A DNA stretch of 64,000 bases from Phyllobacterium bourgognense (GTDB taxonomy: Bacteria > Pseudomonadota > Alphaproteobacteria > Rhizobiales > Rhizobiaceae), in NCBI RefSeq assembly GCF_003337575.1, contig NZ_QPJM01000011.1:62001-126000 (forward strand). The letters run 5' to 3'. The notes beneath the pieces are model-generated. The model saw nothing but the letters and a program-made list of their open reading frames with translations, was not told the origin of the DNA and did no database searches. Of the stretch, positions 18,332 through 27,487 are shown piece after piece. Position 1 is the first letter of the stretch. The number at the start of each line of letters is the position of its first letter. A program made the position numbers and the translations under genes.

Positions 18332-18710
18332 GTCGATGCTGGCTTTGAATCGATTGGGCCCCACACGGTCTGCGGAAGCACACCGAACTTAATTCACAGA
18401 CGTCGTGTCTGGCACCTTTTGGCCCTAATGCGGCGCTTTACTTTAGGTGTCCCATACGAGACATTATGCGATTTTCAAAGCACAGATCGAGAACACCCGG
18501 AGCAGTTTTACAAGATAGTGGCGCCAAGCGATGGGGGATAAACGACCATGGACATCGGCATAATACTCGAGGCGCATCCAACAGAGCCCTCTGAGCGTTT
18601 CGTCGGCTATGGAACGCTGACGGATCGAATGTTGGAACTGCGTTTACCATATGCATTTCATTGTGCATCGGTGAGCCTTTGGCTTAGAAAGTTGAAGGCA
18701 AGCTTATCAT
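18332..18710. other. Gap containing a short repeated sequence
   Basis: 379 bp without a supported gene. A plus-strand frame at 18548-18766 (72 codons, preceded by GGGGGA) is possible but overlaps the thermonuclease remnant and has no recognised family. The 22-bp segment at 18462-18483 recurs with one mismatch at 30990-31011. Confidence 0.4.
18462..18483 (+). repeat. 22-bp dispersed repeat, copy 1
   Basis: Begins CATTATGCGATTTTC and continues into AAGCAC after one variable position; preceded by GAG in both copies. The second copy is at 30990-31011 in the same orientation. Both are in intergenic, decayed-looking sequence, which suits a small rhizobial-type intergenic repeat element. Confidence 0.5.
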
Positions 18711-19273
18711 TCAGCACCATGGCATCCGCCTGCCCGTCCACTGACGAGCCAGCTGGCGCTGTATAAGCGAGTTGCCGATGTCGCGTCCGTTAACTGAGAT
18801 CACAGCAAGGGTTCTTCCGTGTCTGTCGGTCATCCTGCCCGTTTTAGGATCACCCCGGGCGATCTGGAATTTCTTGCCTTCGAGGAGTTCCTTAAGAGCG
18901 GCCTTCGCATCCAATCCTCGCTTCAGCTCGGATTCGCATTTTGCCTGCCGATTTCTGGAGCGTCGATATTTGCGATCCTGATCTTCTCACGGTTGTAAAG
19001 GATCGTGTCGCCGTCCACGACATATAGTTGCTGACGGCTGATGGTTTGTCCGACGAATGCGACAGCATTCGCCGAGGCATTGTCCGGAATGACAATGGGG
19101 GCATAGGTCGGGAACATCACAATCGCGAGCAGGACAACGGTCGCTGCCCAGATGTTTTTTGGTTTGGATGTATGCTCGTAGTTCAGGCGATCTTTCCAAC
19201 TTGAGGGCGCTGAATACGTCGCCCCTTTCTTTTTTGGGCTATTGCTGCTGATCAATCTAGGCTGCTTGCTCAT
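18711..19273 (-). pseudogene. Thermonuclease (SNase-like) gene split by a frameshift
   Basis: The 5' part (19273 down to about 18942) encodes an N-terminal hydrophobic anchor or signal (NIWAATVVLLAIVMFP) and the start of an SNase domain: VDGDTILY, IRIANIDAPEIG with the catalytic Arg and the Asp/Glu pair. It then runs into a stop. The 3' part, in another frame (about 18942 down to 18711), continues exactly where the domain should: CESELKRG, then TDRHGRTLAVI with the second catalytic Arg, and IQRQLARQW. All residues of the staphylococcal-nuclease active site are present across the two halves. One base appears lost at the AAAA run after GRQ. It is a recent pseudogene, a sequencing error, or (less likely) a programmed slip. 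Confidence 0.85.
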
Positions 19274-19582
19274 TTAGTCCCCCGGTATGGAGAAAATGTT
19301 AGCGAGAAAACAATAAGCAAACTTTACGCAATCGTTTAAATTTTGCAGCAACTCCACAGAGGAGCGGCGGCTTCCGACCCCAAAACGGACTATCGCCCAG
19401 CCTAAGATTGACAGGCAACAACCTTCTGCGCAGAATTGGTCCTCGGTGGATACGACCTGCTGCTTGCGCCCCCTCGGGTACGGTGAATGTATCGAGCCGC
19501 TTATGGCTCCCTTTGCCCGAACGAACGGGTCAGCAACGCAAGCCCCTGACGCTTTCCGTTCGTTTATGCAGAGGATCATCCC
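19274..19582. other. Intergenic region between divergent genes
   Basis: 309 bp between the thermonuclease start (minus) and the Lon-N-domain gene (plus). It presumably holds both promoters; no clear operator, hairpin or gene was found. Confidence 0.4.
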
Positions 19583-20404
19583 ATGCGCAATTTCCGCGAT
19601 GCCAAAGCTATGGCGAAAACCCTACGTGAAGCGCTTCACGCCAAATCTGTCATCTTCACCAACAGTGAGAGCCAGGAGCTCGTTGCTCGAATTCTTGGCT
19701 TTCGAGATTGGAACGTATTGGCCGCAACGATCCAAGCGACGCAGCCGACAGCGAAATCGGTCAGTGCCGAAACGTCTATTCCAGCGGGGGCGGAGATCCC
19801 CCTCATTCCTATGCGGGACTTGATCCTGTTTCCGCACATGATCTCGCGGATTTTCGTGGCACGCGAGAAAACCCGACAGGCCGTGGAACACGCTCTTGCC
19901 AGCGACCGGCGCGTTCTCGTTGTCGCCCAAAGGCATGGCGGCGACGATCATCCCAGCACACTTGAAGCCCTCTATCCAGTGGGAGTCATAGCAAACGTGG
20001 TCGATCGCCAGACACAGGTGGACGGGGCCCTCAAGGTTACCGTCTGCGGGCTTCAGCGAACAGGCATGGCCCGGCTGACCGATGACGGGTTCCTGGCGGC
20101 GGAGGTTACGCCGTTTGACGACGAACGCGGCCAGACGACGGAGGCAGCCGCTCTGTCGAGTGCGGTTCTCGATGCGTACCAGATCTACGCCGAGGTCGAT
20201 TTTTCTGCACTACCGCCGGGATCCAAAGCCAGGTTCAGCCTACCTTCGATCGGAAATCCCAGCCTGTTAGCCGACACCGTCGCCCCTTTGCTATCGACCA
20301 GTATCGAACAGAAGCAGCAACTCTTGCAAATCAATGACGTGGTGGCTCGTCTCCAAAGACTCATCGAGCTGATGAGCAATGGCCGACCCAAAGCTGTCGC
20401 ATAA
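19583..20404 (+). CDS. Lon N-terminal substrate-binding domain protein with a short glyoxalase-related N-terminal module
   Basis: 273 residues. Residues 1-50 (MRNFRDAKAMAKTLREAL..SHSESQELVARILGFRDWNVLAA in outline) form the small helical module often labelled glyoxalase-superfamily or RelA-like in rhizobial proteins. From about residue 70 the sequence matches the Lon protease N-terminal (LAN) domain: IPLIPMRDLILFPHMISRIFVAREKTRQAV, then a mixed alpha/beta region with ALYPVGVIANV and a C-terminal helical bundle ending QQLLQINDVVARLQRLIELM. The AAA+ and serine-lysine protease domains of Lon are absent. It may act as an adaptor or competitor for Lon substrates. Start supported by AGAGGAT. Confidence 0.82.
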   Translation: MRNFRDAKAMAKTLREALHAKSVIFTNSESQELVARILGFRDWNVLAATIQATQPTAKSVSAETSIPAGAEIPLIPMRDLILFPHMISRIFVAREKTRQAVEHALASDRRVLVVAQRHGGDDHPSTLEALYPVGVIANVVDRQTQVDGALKVTVCGLQRTGMARLTDDGFLAAEVTPFDDERGQTTEAAALSSAVLDAYQIYAEVDFSALPPGSKARFSLPSIGNPSLLADTVAPLLSTSIEQKQQLLQINDVVARLQRLIELMSNGRPKAVA

Positions 20405-20773
20405 ATACCGATTTTTGCGACGCACCTGCGTTCCCTGAAAGGGATTGAGAATTCTCGTCGCGGAACTCTGTCACTAAAGTTGGAGTTTCGCGGCGGATTT
20501 TTGTGACGGCCAATGACCGGTGTGGGCCCATCTCGGTCATCGATAGCATCAATTTAGTTACCGCAATGACGGGTAGATGATGCTATCTATGGCTCATGGA
20601 TATTTCAAAGGCCTGCCTTGATGAGATCTGAACCCATCGCGGCCAAATCTCAATGACGTTCAACATCGCTATCACCCAGCGGACAGCTTTCGAGATGTGC
20701 CGCGTCTTGAATTTTCCTCACATGAAGTCAGCCGTTAATCCGCACACACTCAAGTGCAATTTTCCCCTCCAGG
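20405..20773. other. Intergenic region, nothing recognised
   Basis: 369 bp between converging genes (Lon-N protein on plus, dehydratase on minus). Several direct TTTTTGCGACG/TTTTTGTGACG-like echoes are present near 20411 and 20498, but no strong terminator hairpin or gene was found. Confidence 0.4.
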
Positions 20774-21925
20774 CTACCAGTTCGTAATGGAGCCATCGGG
20801 TCGCCGGATATGAGGCATCTCATAGAAACGGAAAGGCTCCGCACGAGAAAGCGCGACTTCATCAACCTCAATGCCGAGACCAGGTGCATTCGGAACGAGG
20901 TAGGTTGCGCCGGATAGGTCCATACGCATTGCAAAGATATCCGATTCCTGCCGCGCCATGCTTTCAAGAGGCGTATCCCAACATTCGACGTACGAAAGAT
21001 TGGGAATAGCAGCCGACAAATGCACCGTAGCTGCCGTACAGATTGGACCAAGCGGGTTGTGCGGCATGAGATCAATGTAATGCGCCTCGCACCAACCGGC
21101 GACTTTCATCGCTTCGGTGAACCCTCCCACGTTGCAGATGTCCAGCCGGGCAAATTGCGTTAAGCCCTGCTCGATGTAAGGCAGAAACTGCCATTTGGAA
21201 GCGAACTCCTCGCCAATGGCAAAGGGTATCTCGGTCATTGTACGCAGCGCGGCATATGCTGCAGGTGTTTCGTCGCGTATTGGCTCCTCCAGGAAATCCA
21301 GTGTACCTCGCGGCATGCGCTGGCAGAATGAAGCAGCCTCGGCGACGCTTAGCCGATGATGGTAGTCGATCCCGAGCACAACCCCCACGCCAAGACTATC
21401 CCGTATCTCCGTCATCCATTTCGCCATCTGGAAGATATGCTCCCGTGGCTCGTATGGCGACTGTGCATCGTTCAGCCAACCTAATCGCAGGCAGTCCCAG
21501 CCCGCCTCCTGCGCCGCGAATGCCGCTTCTTTCAGGCCTCCGATCGTGTCCGAGCGGACGCATCCAAATGTCGGTACTCTCTCCCGGTGCTTGCCGCCGA
21601 GGAGTTGATGAACCGGAACTCCCAGTGCCTTGCCTCGGATGTCGTGTAATGCGATGTCGATCGCCGATATGGCGGCAGCCAGAACCCGGCCGCCCTCAAA
21701 ATACTGGCTGCGATACATTTCCTGCCAGAGCGGACCCGGAAGCATTGGATCACGCCCAATCAAAAACTGTTCGTAATGCCGAACTGCACCTGCCACGGCA
21801 AGTTCGCGGCTGGACAGGCCTGATTCACCCCAACCAGACAAACCCTCATCGGTTTCCACTTTCAGGATCAACTGGTTCCTGTCGCCCACCCAGATCGGGT
21901 AGGTCTTGATGGCGGAAATCTTCAC
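20774..21925 (-). CDS. Enolase-superfamily sugar-acid dehydratase (mandelate racemase/galactonate dehydratase group)
   Basis: 383 residues from a GTG at 21925, chosen because AGAGAGG lies 6-7 nt upstream; an ATG at 21967 would add 14 poorly conserved residues. Mandelate-racemase-type metal ligands are visible in GIDYHH, LDFLEEPI and FAIGEEF, and the C-terminal PHNPLGPI supplies the catalytic histidine region typical of galactonate-type dehydratases. It removes water from an aldonic acid to give a 2-keto-3-deoxy acid. It is the last gene of the TRAP operon (20774-24992), so the imported acid is probably its substrate; the exact stereochemistry cannot be read from sequence. Confidence 0.88.
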   Translation of the reverse strand: MKISAIKTYPIWVGDRNQLILKVETDEGLSGWGESGLSSRELAVAGAVRHYEQFLIGRDPMLPGPLWQEMYRSQYFEGGRVLAAAISAIDIALHDIRGKALGVPVHQLLGGKHRERVPTFGCVRSDTIGGLKEAAFAAQEAGWDCLRLGWLNDAQSPYEPREHIFQMAKWMTEIRDSLGVGVVLGIDYHHRLSVAEAASFCQRMPRGTLDFLEEPIRDETPAAYAALRTMTEIPFAIGEEFASKWQFLPYIEQGLTQFARLDICNVGGFTEAMKVAGWCEAHYIDLMPHNPLGPICTAATVHLSAAIPNLSYVECWDTPLESMARQESDIFAMRMDLSGATYLVPNAPGLGIEVDEVALSRAEPFRFYEMPHIRRPDGSITNW

Positions 21926-22014
21926 GGAGAACCTCTCTGGCGCTTGGAAGGGATTGCTGCGCTCCACAAATGTGAGCGCAGCACAAAAGCAGGGCGGTCA
22001 GAGACGCCCGGACA

Positions 22015-23019
22015 CTATTGGCGCATCTTCGCCAATTCGGCCGTCGCGGCATCGATCACATCCGCGCCGATCATGGATTTGTGGTTTTCGTAGACAGGGG
22101 CAACCACTTCGCGCATACGAGCGATTTCCTCAGGCGTCATCGTCACAACTTCCATGCCCTCTTCCTTGATATGCGCAAGAGAAGCCACGGCCGATTTACG
22201 TGAAGCCTCTCGCTGTGCTTTGGCTCCGACTTGGGCGCAGTCTTTCACAGCCGCCTGTTCCTCGGCATTCAGTTTGTCGAACAGTGGTTTGGAATAGAGC
22301 ACGAGGAACGGCGAATACGCGTGCGCCGTCAGAGAAAGGTATTTTTGCACCTCGTACATCTTCGACGCATCGAGCCCAGGGATCGTATTCTCATGGCCAT
22401 CGATCGCATGCGTTTCAAGTGCAGAGAAAACTTCGCCACCAGCCATAGGAACCGCATTCGTTCCGAGCGTCGTGAATGTATCGAGATAGATGTTGTTCTG
22501 CATCACCCGGATTTTCAGACCCTTCAGGTCATCGACCGACGCGACCTGATGTTTCGAATTGGCGACGTTGCGGAAACCGTTCTCCCAATAGGCCAGATTG
22601 ACAAGATCGTGCTGGGGCAATCTGTCAGAGATCATCTTCCCGAATTTTCCGTCGAGAAGCCGATCAGCTTCTGACTCGGTGCCAATGAGGAAGGGCAGAT
22701 CAAAGACGCCGAGGACCGGTGCAATCCCGACCAGAGGCGAGGTGGCGGTAACGACCATTTCCAATGTGCCGGTCCGCAATGACTGCGTCGCCTGCAAATC
22801 ACCGCCAAGTGCTCCACCCAAAAAAGCCTGTACCTTCATCGCGCCGCCAGATCTGTCCGCGAGGCAAACGTTCATCGCCTCGACGCCGGCGACAACTGGA
22901 TGTCCCTCGCCGACACCACTGGAAAGCCTGATTGTCAATTCCCGGAATTCGGCCTTTGCTGGCGCCGTCATCATGGTCGTGGCCGTCAGGGCCATAAGCG
23001 ACATCAAAAACTTTTTCAT
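22015..23019 (-). CDS. dctP: TRAP transporter periplasmic substrate-binding protein (DctP family)
   Basis: 334 residues from ATG 23019, preceded by GAGGAG; the longer upstream frame is not needed. Signal peptide MKKFLMSLMALTATTMMTAPAKA. Mature protein shows DctP hallmarks: LSSGVGEGHPVVAGVEAM, DLPFLIGTESEADRLLDGKFG, then VDDLKGLKIRVMQNNIYLDTF with the carboxylate-binding arginine (IRVM), and GGEVFSALETHAIDGHENTI. It captures an acidic substrate in the periplasm for the DctQM membrane complex encoded upstream. Because the operon ends in an aldonate-type dehydratase, a sugar acid is the likely ligand. Confidence 0.92.
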   Translation of the reverse strand: MKKFLMSLMALTATTMMTAPAKAEFRELTIRLSSGVGEGHPVVAGVEAMNVCLADRSGGAMKVQAFLGGALGGDLQATQSLRTGTLEMVVTATSPLVGIAPVLGVFDLPFLIGTESEADRLLDGKFGKMISDRLPQHDLVNLAYWENGFRNVANSKHQVASVDDLKGLKIRVMQNNIYLDTFTTLGTNAVPMAGGEVFSALETHAIDGHENTIPGLDASKMYEVQKYLSLTAHAYSPFLVLYSKPLFDKLNAEEQAAVKDCAQVGAKAQREASRKSAVASLAHIKEEGMEVVTMTPEEIARMREVVAPVYENHKSMIGADVIDAATAELAKMRQ

Positions 23020-23062
23020 TACTACTCTTCTCCTCTTTCGGGACCTCCCGTCCCACGGTTGA

Positions 23063-24385
23063 TCAAAAACCAAACATCCTGGCGAGCATTTCGCCAAAGG
23101 TGATCCGGTCACGCAGAAAATTGAGCGGCGCGATTACCCATTCCGGAAGCAGCACCAGAAAGAACAGCACAGCCGATTGGGCCAGAAAGAATGGCACTAC
23201 TCCACGCATCACGGCGCTCATGGGAACACGCGCGACGCTCGATACAACATTGAGAACAATGCCCACCGGCGGCGTGATCAGGCCAATGGCGTTGTTCATG
23301 ATGAAGAGCACACCAAAATATACCTCGTTGATGCCAACCTTTCGCACGATCGGCATCAGGATCGGCGTCAGGATCAAAACGGTCGGTGTGAAGTCAAGGG
23401 CGGTTCCAACAGCGATTACCAGCAGCATCATCACAAACATCATGAGGCGCGGGCTATCCTCGAAGCCTTCGAGGAGCGAACCTAGTTCGGCCGGGATGTT
23501 TGCCTGCGTGATCAGCCAGGCTGAGATGAGAGCGGCAGCGACGAGAAACATCACGGCGGCAGACGTCTTTGCTGCCATGAGAAAGACGCCGTAAAGTTCG
23601 CGAGGCTTCAGTTCACGATAGACAAACATGCCGACGAACAGGGCGTAGACGGCTGCGAACACAGCGGCTTCTGTCGGCGTTGCCCAGCCGAACTTGATAC
23701 AGCCAAGAATAATCGCCGGCATGAAGAGCGCAAATATCCCGTCTCGAAAGGCACGCGCCCGCTGGACCCATGTCTGTCGAGGGAAGGTCTGCACCTTGTC
23801 TCGGCGCGCCACGAACGCCCAAGCAAAGATCAACGAAAATGCCATCAGCAAGCCTGGGAAAATACCGCCTAGAAAAAGCTGGGTGATGGAAACGTTTGCA
23901 GCAACACCGAAGACTATGAACCCACCCGATGGCGGTATGACGGGTGCAATAATGCCGCCTGAAGCGATCAAGCCGGCCGAGCGTGGGATATTGTAATTTG
24001 CTGCACGCATCATGGGGATTAGAATGCCTGCGAGCGCTGCGGTATCTGCGGCCGCCGAGCCGGACAGCGCCGCCATAATGACTGCGGCACAGATCGCCAC
24101 ATAGCCGAGGCCGCCGTGCAGATGGCCCACCAGTGAAATGGCAAATGCAATGATGCGTTTGGACAGGCCGCCAGCATTCATCAATTCGCCGGCGAGTAAA
24201 AAGAAAGGCAATGCGAGGAGTTGAAAATTATCGGCCCCTTCGATCAGCTTAAGCGCCACGATCTGGCTGTCGAAGATGCCCATATAAAGCATGAGTGCCA
24301 GACCGCAGACGATCAGCGAGAATGCCACCGGCACACCGATAGCCATTGCCCCGACAAGCGTTACCAGAAAAATTTCGACGGTCAT
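23063..24385 (-). CDS. dctM: TRAP transporter large permease subunit (DctM family)
   Basis: 440 residues from ATG 24385 with AAAGG upstream. About 12 hydrophobic membrane segments; recognisable DctM blocks include LALPFFLLAGELMNAGGLSKRI, GSAAADTAALAGILIPMM and PTVLILTPILMPIVRKVGI, followed by ITPPVGIVLNVV. It forms the Na+-coupled elevator-type transport core in the inner membrane together with the small DctQ subunit. It lies between the DctQ and DctP genes with gaps of 52 and 43 bp, consistent with one transcript. Confidence 0.93.
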   Translation of the reverse strand: MTVEIFLVTLVGAMAIGVPVAFSLIVCGLALMLYMGIFDSQIVALKLIEGADNFQLLALPFFLLAGELMNAGGLSKRIIAFAISLVGHLHGGLGYVAICAAVIMAALSGSAAADTAALAGILIPMMRAANYNIPRSAGLIASGGIIAPVIPPSGGFIVFGVAANVSITQLFLGGIFPGLLMAFSLIFAWAFVARRDKVQTFPRQTWVQRARAFRDGIFALFMPAIILGCIKFGWATPTEAAVFAAVYALFVGMFVYRELKPRELYGVFLMAAKTSAAVMFLVAAALISAWLITQANIPAELGSLLEGFEDSPRLMMFVMMLLVIAVGTALDFTPTVLILTPILMPIVRKVGINEVYFGVLFIMNNAIGLITPPVGIVLNVVSSVARVPMSAVMRGVVPFFLAQSAVLFFLVLLPEWVIAPLNFLRDRITFGEMLARMFGF

Positions 24386-24437
24386 GGGACGACCTTTTTC
24401 AGACGGTGGGTATTTTCTGTCAATTGAGACCGAGACG

Positions 24438-24992
24438 TCATTCGACGTGCCCCTTCGGAAGACCATTCGGATCGTCGACTTCGCCGGCGAACTGACGCAG
24501 TTCCTGGTCCGTGATCCTTCCTGTCAGAACGCGGAAAACACGCCCGACAACGATCAATCCAATCCCGATACTGGTGATAAAACCTGCACCATAGACCCAG
24601 ATCATCGGCATTCCGGTCACCGGCGCGATGTTGTCCGCATGGATCGGTGCCTGCCTCCATGTGCCGATGAATAATACAGCGCAACAGACCAACACGAGAA
24701 TATCGGATGTGAACATTGCGGCGATCCGGGCACGCCCGCGTAGTTTCCCTACGAGTGTCTCGACGCCCAGATGCCCCCACTGACCCGCGACGACCACTGC
24801 ACCGACGAATGTCAGCCAAACGAAAAGAATCCGCGACAGCTCTTCCGAAACGGTTATGCCACCACCAAACAGGGTCAGCCCATAGTCCGAAAGTTTTCTC
24901 AGAGCCGCATTGGTGAAGACCATTGTCACCATGGCCGCTAGGCACGCGACCATCAGCATTTCCATCGTTCGGAAAATCAAATTGCGCAGCAT
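24438..24992 (-). CDS. dctQ: TRAP transporter small permease subunit (DctQ family)
   Basis: 184 residues with four predicted membrane segments (about 10-30, 50-68, 88-108 and 131-152). The signature EELSRILFVWLTFVGAVVVAGQ and HLGVETL are typical of DctQ. It is the first gene of the TRAP-dehydratase operon; its start is 155 bp from the divergent GntR regulator, and candidate operators lie between. Start supported by GGAGGAGG just upstream of the ATG. Confidence 0.92.
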   Translation of the reverse strand: MLRNLIFRTMEMLMVACLAAMVTMVFTNAALRKLSDYGLTLFGGGITVSEELSRILFVWLTFVGAVVVAGQWGHLGVETLVGKLRGRARIAAMFTSDILVLVCCAVLFIGTWRQAPIHADNIAPVTGMPMIWVYGAGFITSIGIGLIVVGRVFRVLTGRITDQELRQFAGEVDDPNGLPKGHVE

Positions 24993-25035
24993 AGACCTCC
25001 TCCTTCACTCACTCCTCAACCAACCGCGTAACCTT

Positions 25036-25068
25036 ATTATACGCATCTTGTCAACGATTGTACGCAAT
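25036..25068. promoter_or_regulatory. Tandem candidate operators for the GntR regulator
   Basis: ATTGTACGCAAT (25057-25068) has ATTG/CAAT arms and differs at two positions from ATTGTATACAAT, the kind of site used by several FadR-subfamily regulators. A weaker related copy, ATTATACGCATC, lies 21 bp away (25036-25047), about two helical turns. They are between the divergent starts of the TRAP operon and the GntR gene. Binding is inferred. Confidence 0.5.
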
Positions 25069-25147
25069 TTGAGGTGAATTCACGATAGGGCTTGCCATGA
25101 AGTCGCTTCCGTGAAATGGAATCCTGCAGATAAATCGCGAGGAACAC

Positions 25148-25843
25148 ATGGGTGACATCGCTCTGATCGGGCGCAGCATAGGCGTCGTCGCAAACAACGA
25201 ACGTCCGCTTTATCACCGAATTCGCGAGGACATCATCGACGGCCAGTTGGATGCGGGAACGCGATTGGTGGTCGCTGAGCTCGCTCGTCGCTACGACAGT
25301 TCAAGCAACCCTGTGCGCGAGGCCTTGCACCAATTGCAAGGTGAAGGCTTTGTCGTCATCTCGCAAAACCGTGGTGCAAGGGTTCGCTCCGTCGGAGAGC
25401 ATTTTGCCCGGGACATCTACGATATCCGCGCTTTGATCGAACCGTACATGATCCGATGGTTCACAGCGAATGCCACAAAAGCACAGATTGCGGAAATGGA
25501 AGCAATCCAGGATGAGATCGAGCAACTTGACGGCGATCACGAAGCCTATCGTACTCTGAATGAGCGGTTTCATAGCGTGTCTTATGCTGGCCACTTCAAT
25601 CGCGAGGCCATCGATATGGAGGAGCGCTACCGTGAAATTCTTTTCATGCTCAACAAGCGCTACCCGCTTACCCGTAGTCGGTGGGCCGAGTGCTTGGAGG
25701 AACATCGAGGAATACTGGCGGCTGTCAGATCACGGGACGCTGATGCGGCGGCGGCATTCACAGAGCGGCATGTCCATGGCGCCTGTCGCCACCTGATCGA
25801 TCACATACGTGCTGGCCGCGGCCGCGAAAAGTCTGCGAAATAA
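25148..25843 (+). CDS. GntR family (FadR subfamily, FCD domain) regulator
   Basis: 231 residues. N-terminal winged HTH (LYHRIREDIIDGQLDAGTRL, then YDSSSNPVREALHQLQGEGFV) at about 20-85; the helical FCD ligand-binding domain follows (YDIRALIEPYMIRW, LNERFHSVSYAGHFN, and EHRGILAAVRSRDADAAAAFTERHVHGA with metal-coordinating Asp and His positions). FCD regulators sense organic or sugar acids. Divergent from the TRAP/dehydratase operon, it is very likely its repressor; the same motif upstream of the ketopantoate-reductase-like gene suggests a second target. Confidence 0.92.
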   Translation: MGDIALIGRSIGVVANNERPLYHRIREDIIDGQLDAGTRLVVAELARRYDSSSNPVREALHQLQGEGFVVISQNRGARVRSVGEHFARDIYDIRALIEPYMIRWFTANATKAQIAEMEAIQDEIEQLDGDHEAYRTLNERFHSVSYAGHFNREAIDMEERYREILFMLNKRYPLTRSRWAECLEEHRGILAAVRSRDADAAAAFTERHVHGACRHLIDHIRAGRGREKSAK

Positions 25844-26067
25844 TCGATTGAAGCGTCGCCTTCTCGTTCGGATTGCGCTTCCGCTGCCATGCGGCGAGAA
25901 CAGGCATTTCCACCGCATTCGACAAAATCGATCGTGCGACGAGACCTGCTCGATATATGTGGGACGCCGGCACGATCTGTCCCATCCGCGCTGGCACGAC
26001 GGGGCCTCCCTGTGCTAGGTGGGACTTCGGATAGAACGTTGCTGTCGTATAAACTGCAGGATCCATT

Positions 26068-27423
26068 GTGCGCCCAATCTACCGAAAGAACTCTGTCCTG
26101 CGCCGGTCTCAGGCCATGTGGGGAAACAGGCGGGTTTGGCGACCGCGACTGGTGTTTTGGGCCGGGGCTTTGGCAATTGGTGTCATCAGTGTCACTTTCG
26201 CAAAACTCGCCGATATGGCGCAACATCTCTTTCACCTCATGACCGGGACACATGGCTGGACGACATTTCTGCCATTGATCATCACGCCGCTTGGCTTTGG
26301 CTTTTGCGCTTTCATGGCGATGCGTTTTTTTCCAAATGCCCAGGGGAGCGGCATCCCGCAAGCTATCGCAGCAAGGCACCTGACCGATGATGACGATCGT
26401 GCCCGTCTGCTCTCCCTCAAGATGGTCGCCGGCAAAATTCTGTTTACCATCGTCGGTCTTTTTTGTGGCGCTTCCATCGGACGCGAGGGGCCAACAGTTC
26501 AGGTGGGTGCATCACTGATGTTGCAGGCGGCGCGCTGGGGTAAAATGGCCCACGCGCGCGGACTGATCGTGGCCGGATCAGCTGCGGGCGTCGCCGCTGC
26601 ATTCAACACACCGCTCGCCGGCATTGTCTTTGCCATCGAGGAGATGGGACGTTCTTATGAATCGCGTGCCAATGGTCTCGTCCTGACGGCGGTAATCCTG
26701 TCGGGTCTCGCGGCCATCGCGCTTGTCGGCAACTATACGTATTTCGGCGAATCGGCTGGCGCATCGACCGGGTTTTCCGACTGGCTCCTGGTGATCCTGT
26801 GCGGCGTAGGCGGCGGCGCCTTTGGTGCTGGCTTCAGCGCGGCCGCACTCAAGGCTTCTCGCAGGATCCGCCGCTGGGCGATATCAAAGCCCCTGCACCG
26901 GATGATCCTGTTGGCTGTCATCTGCGGATTTGCGGTTGCCATAGTCGGCATTTTGTCAGGCGGAATGACCTTTGGTACCGGCTATGAACAGGCTCGTGGC
27001 GCGGTGGAGGGAAACGCCCTGCCCTGGTACTATTTTCTCGAAAAATTACTGGCGGGTTTTCTGTCGATGATCTCCGGAATTCCCGGCGGCATATTTGCGC
27101 CTTCGCTTTCGGTCGGCGCCGGTTTCGGCAGCGCCGTTGGACAATTGCTCGGCAGCAATATCGGTCTTGCGGCAATCCTCGGCATGGCAGGCTACTTTGC
27201 CGGCGTCGTGCAGGCACCGATGACGGCCTTTGTCATCATTCTCGAAATGACGGGAAGCCATAACAGCGTCATCGGGCTGATGTGCACCTCGATGCTCGGC
27301 TATGGCACGGCGCGGATGATTTCGCACGAACCGCTTTACCATGCCCTGTCCCGCGTCTTTATCGCTGAAGCTATTCGGCGCAAGCGGGCGGAGGCAGCAC
27401 CGCTGGCAGAGCGGGCCGGATAA
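26068..27423 (+). CDS. ClC family chloride channel/antiporter
   Basis: 451 residues from a GTG at 26068 (ATG at 26116 is an alternative). Selectivity-filter motifs GSGIP (about 93-97), GREGP (138-142) and GGIFAPSLSVGAG are intact. Glu140 in GREGP is the external gating glutamate, and the second Glu of AIEEMGRSY (about 192) matches the internal proton-transfer glutamate of E. coli ClC-ec1, so a 2 Cl-/H+ exchanger rather than a channel is predicted. No C-terminal CBS domains. Such transporters help in acid resistance. It stands alone, after the GntR gene and convergent with the dehalogenase gene. Confidence 0.93.
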   Translation: MRPIYRKNSVLRRSQAMWGNRRVWRPRLVFWAGALAIGVISVTFAKLADMAQHLFHLMTGTHGWTTFLPLIITPLGFGFCAFMAMRFFPNAQGSGIPQAIAARHLTDDDDRARLLSLKMVAGKILFTIVGLFCGASIGREGPTVQVGASLMLQAARWGKMAHARGLIVAGSAAGVAAAFNTPLAGIVFAIEEMGRSYESRANGLVLTAVILSGLAAIALVGNYTYFGESAGASTGFSDWLLVILCGVGGGAFGAGFSAAALKASRRIRRWAISKPLHRMILLAVICGFAVAIVGILSGGMTFGTGYEQARGAVEGNALPWYYFLEKLLAGFLSMISGIPGGIFAPSLSVGAGFGSAVGQLLGSNIGLAAILGMAGYFAGVVQAPMTAFVIILEMTGSHNSVIGLMCTSMLGYGTARMISHEPLYHALSRVFIAEAIRRKRAEAAPLAERAG

Positions 27424-27487
27424 AATCCATCAGCGCTTCAATCAGACGAGGCGACAAAAATGCGCCAATGTCGGCAGAAATCTGTAC

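Noticed and set aside
24621-24700. Idea that the TRAP operon imports C4-dicarboxylates
   Set aside because: The downstream dehydratase and FCD-type regulator point to sugar acids rather than succinate-type substrates; DctP family names do not define the substrate.
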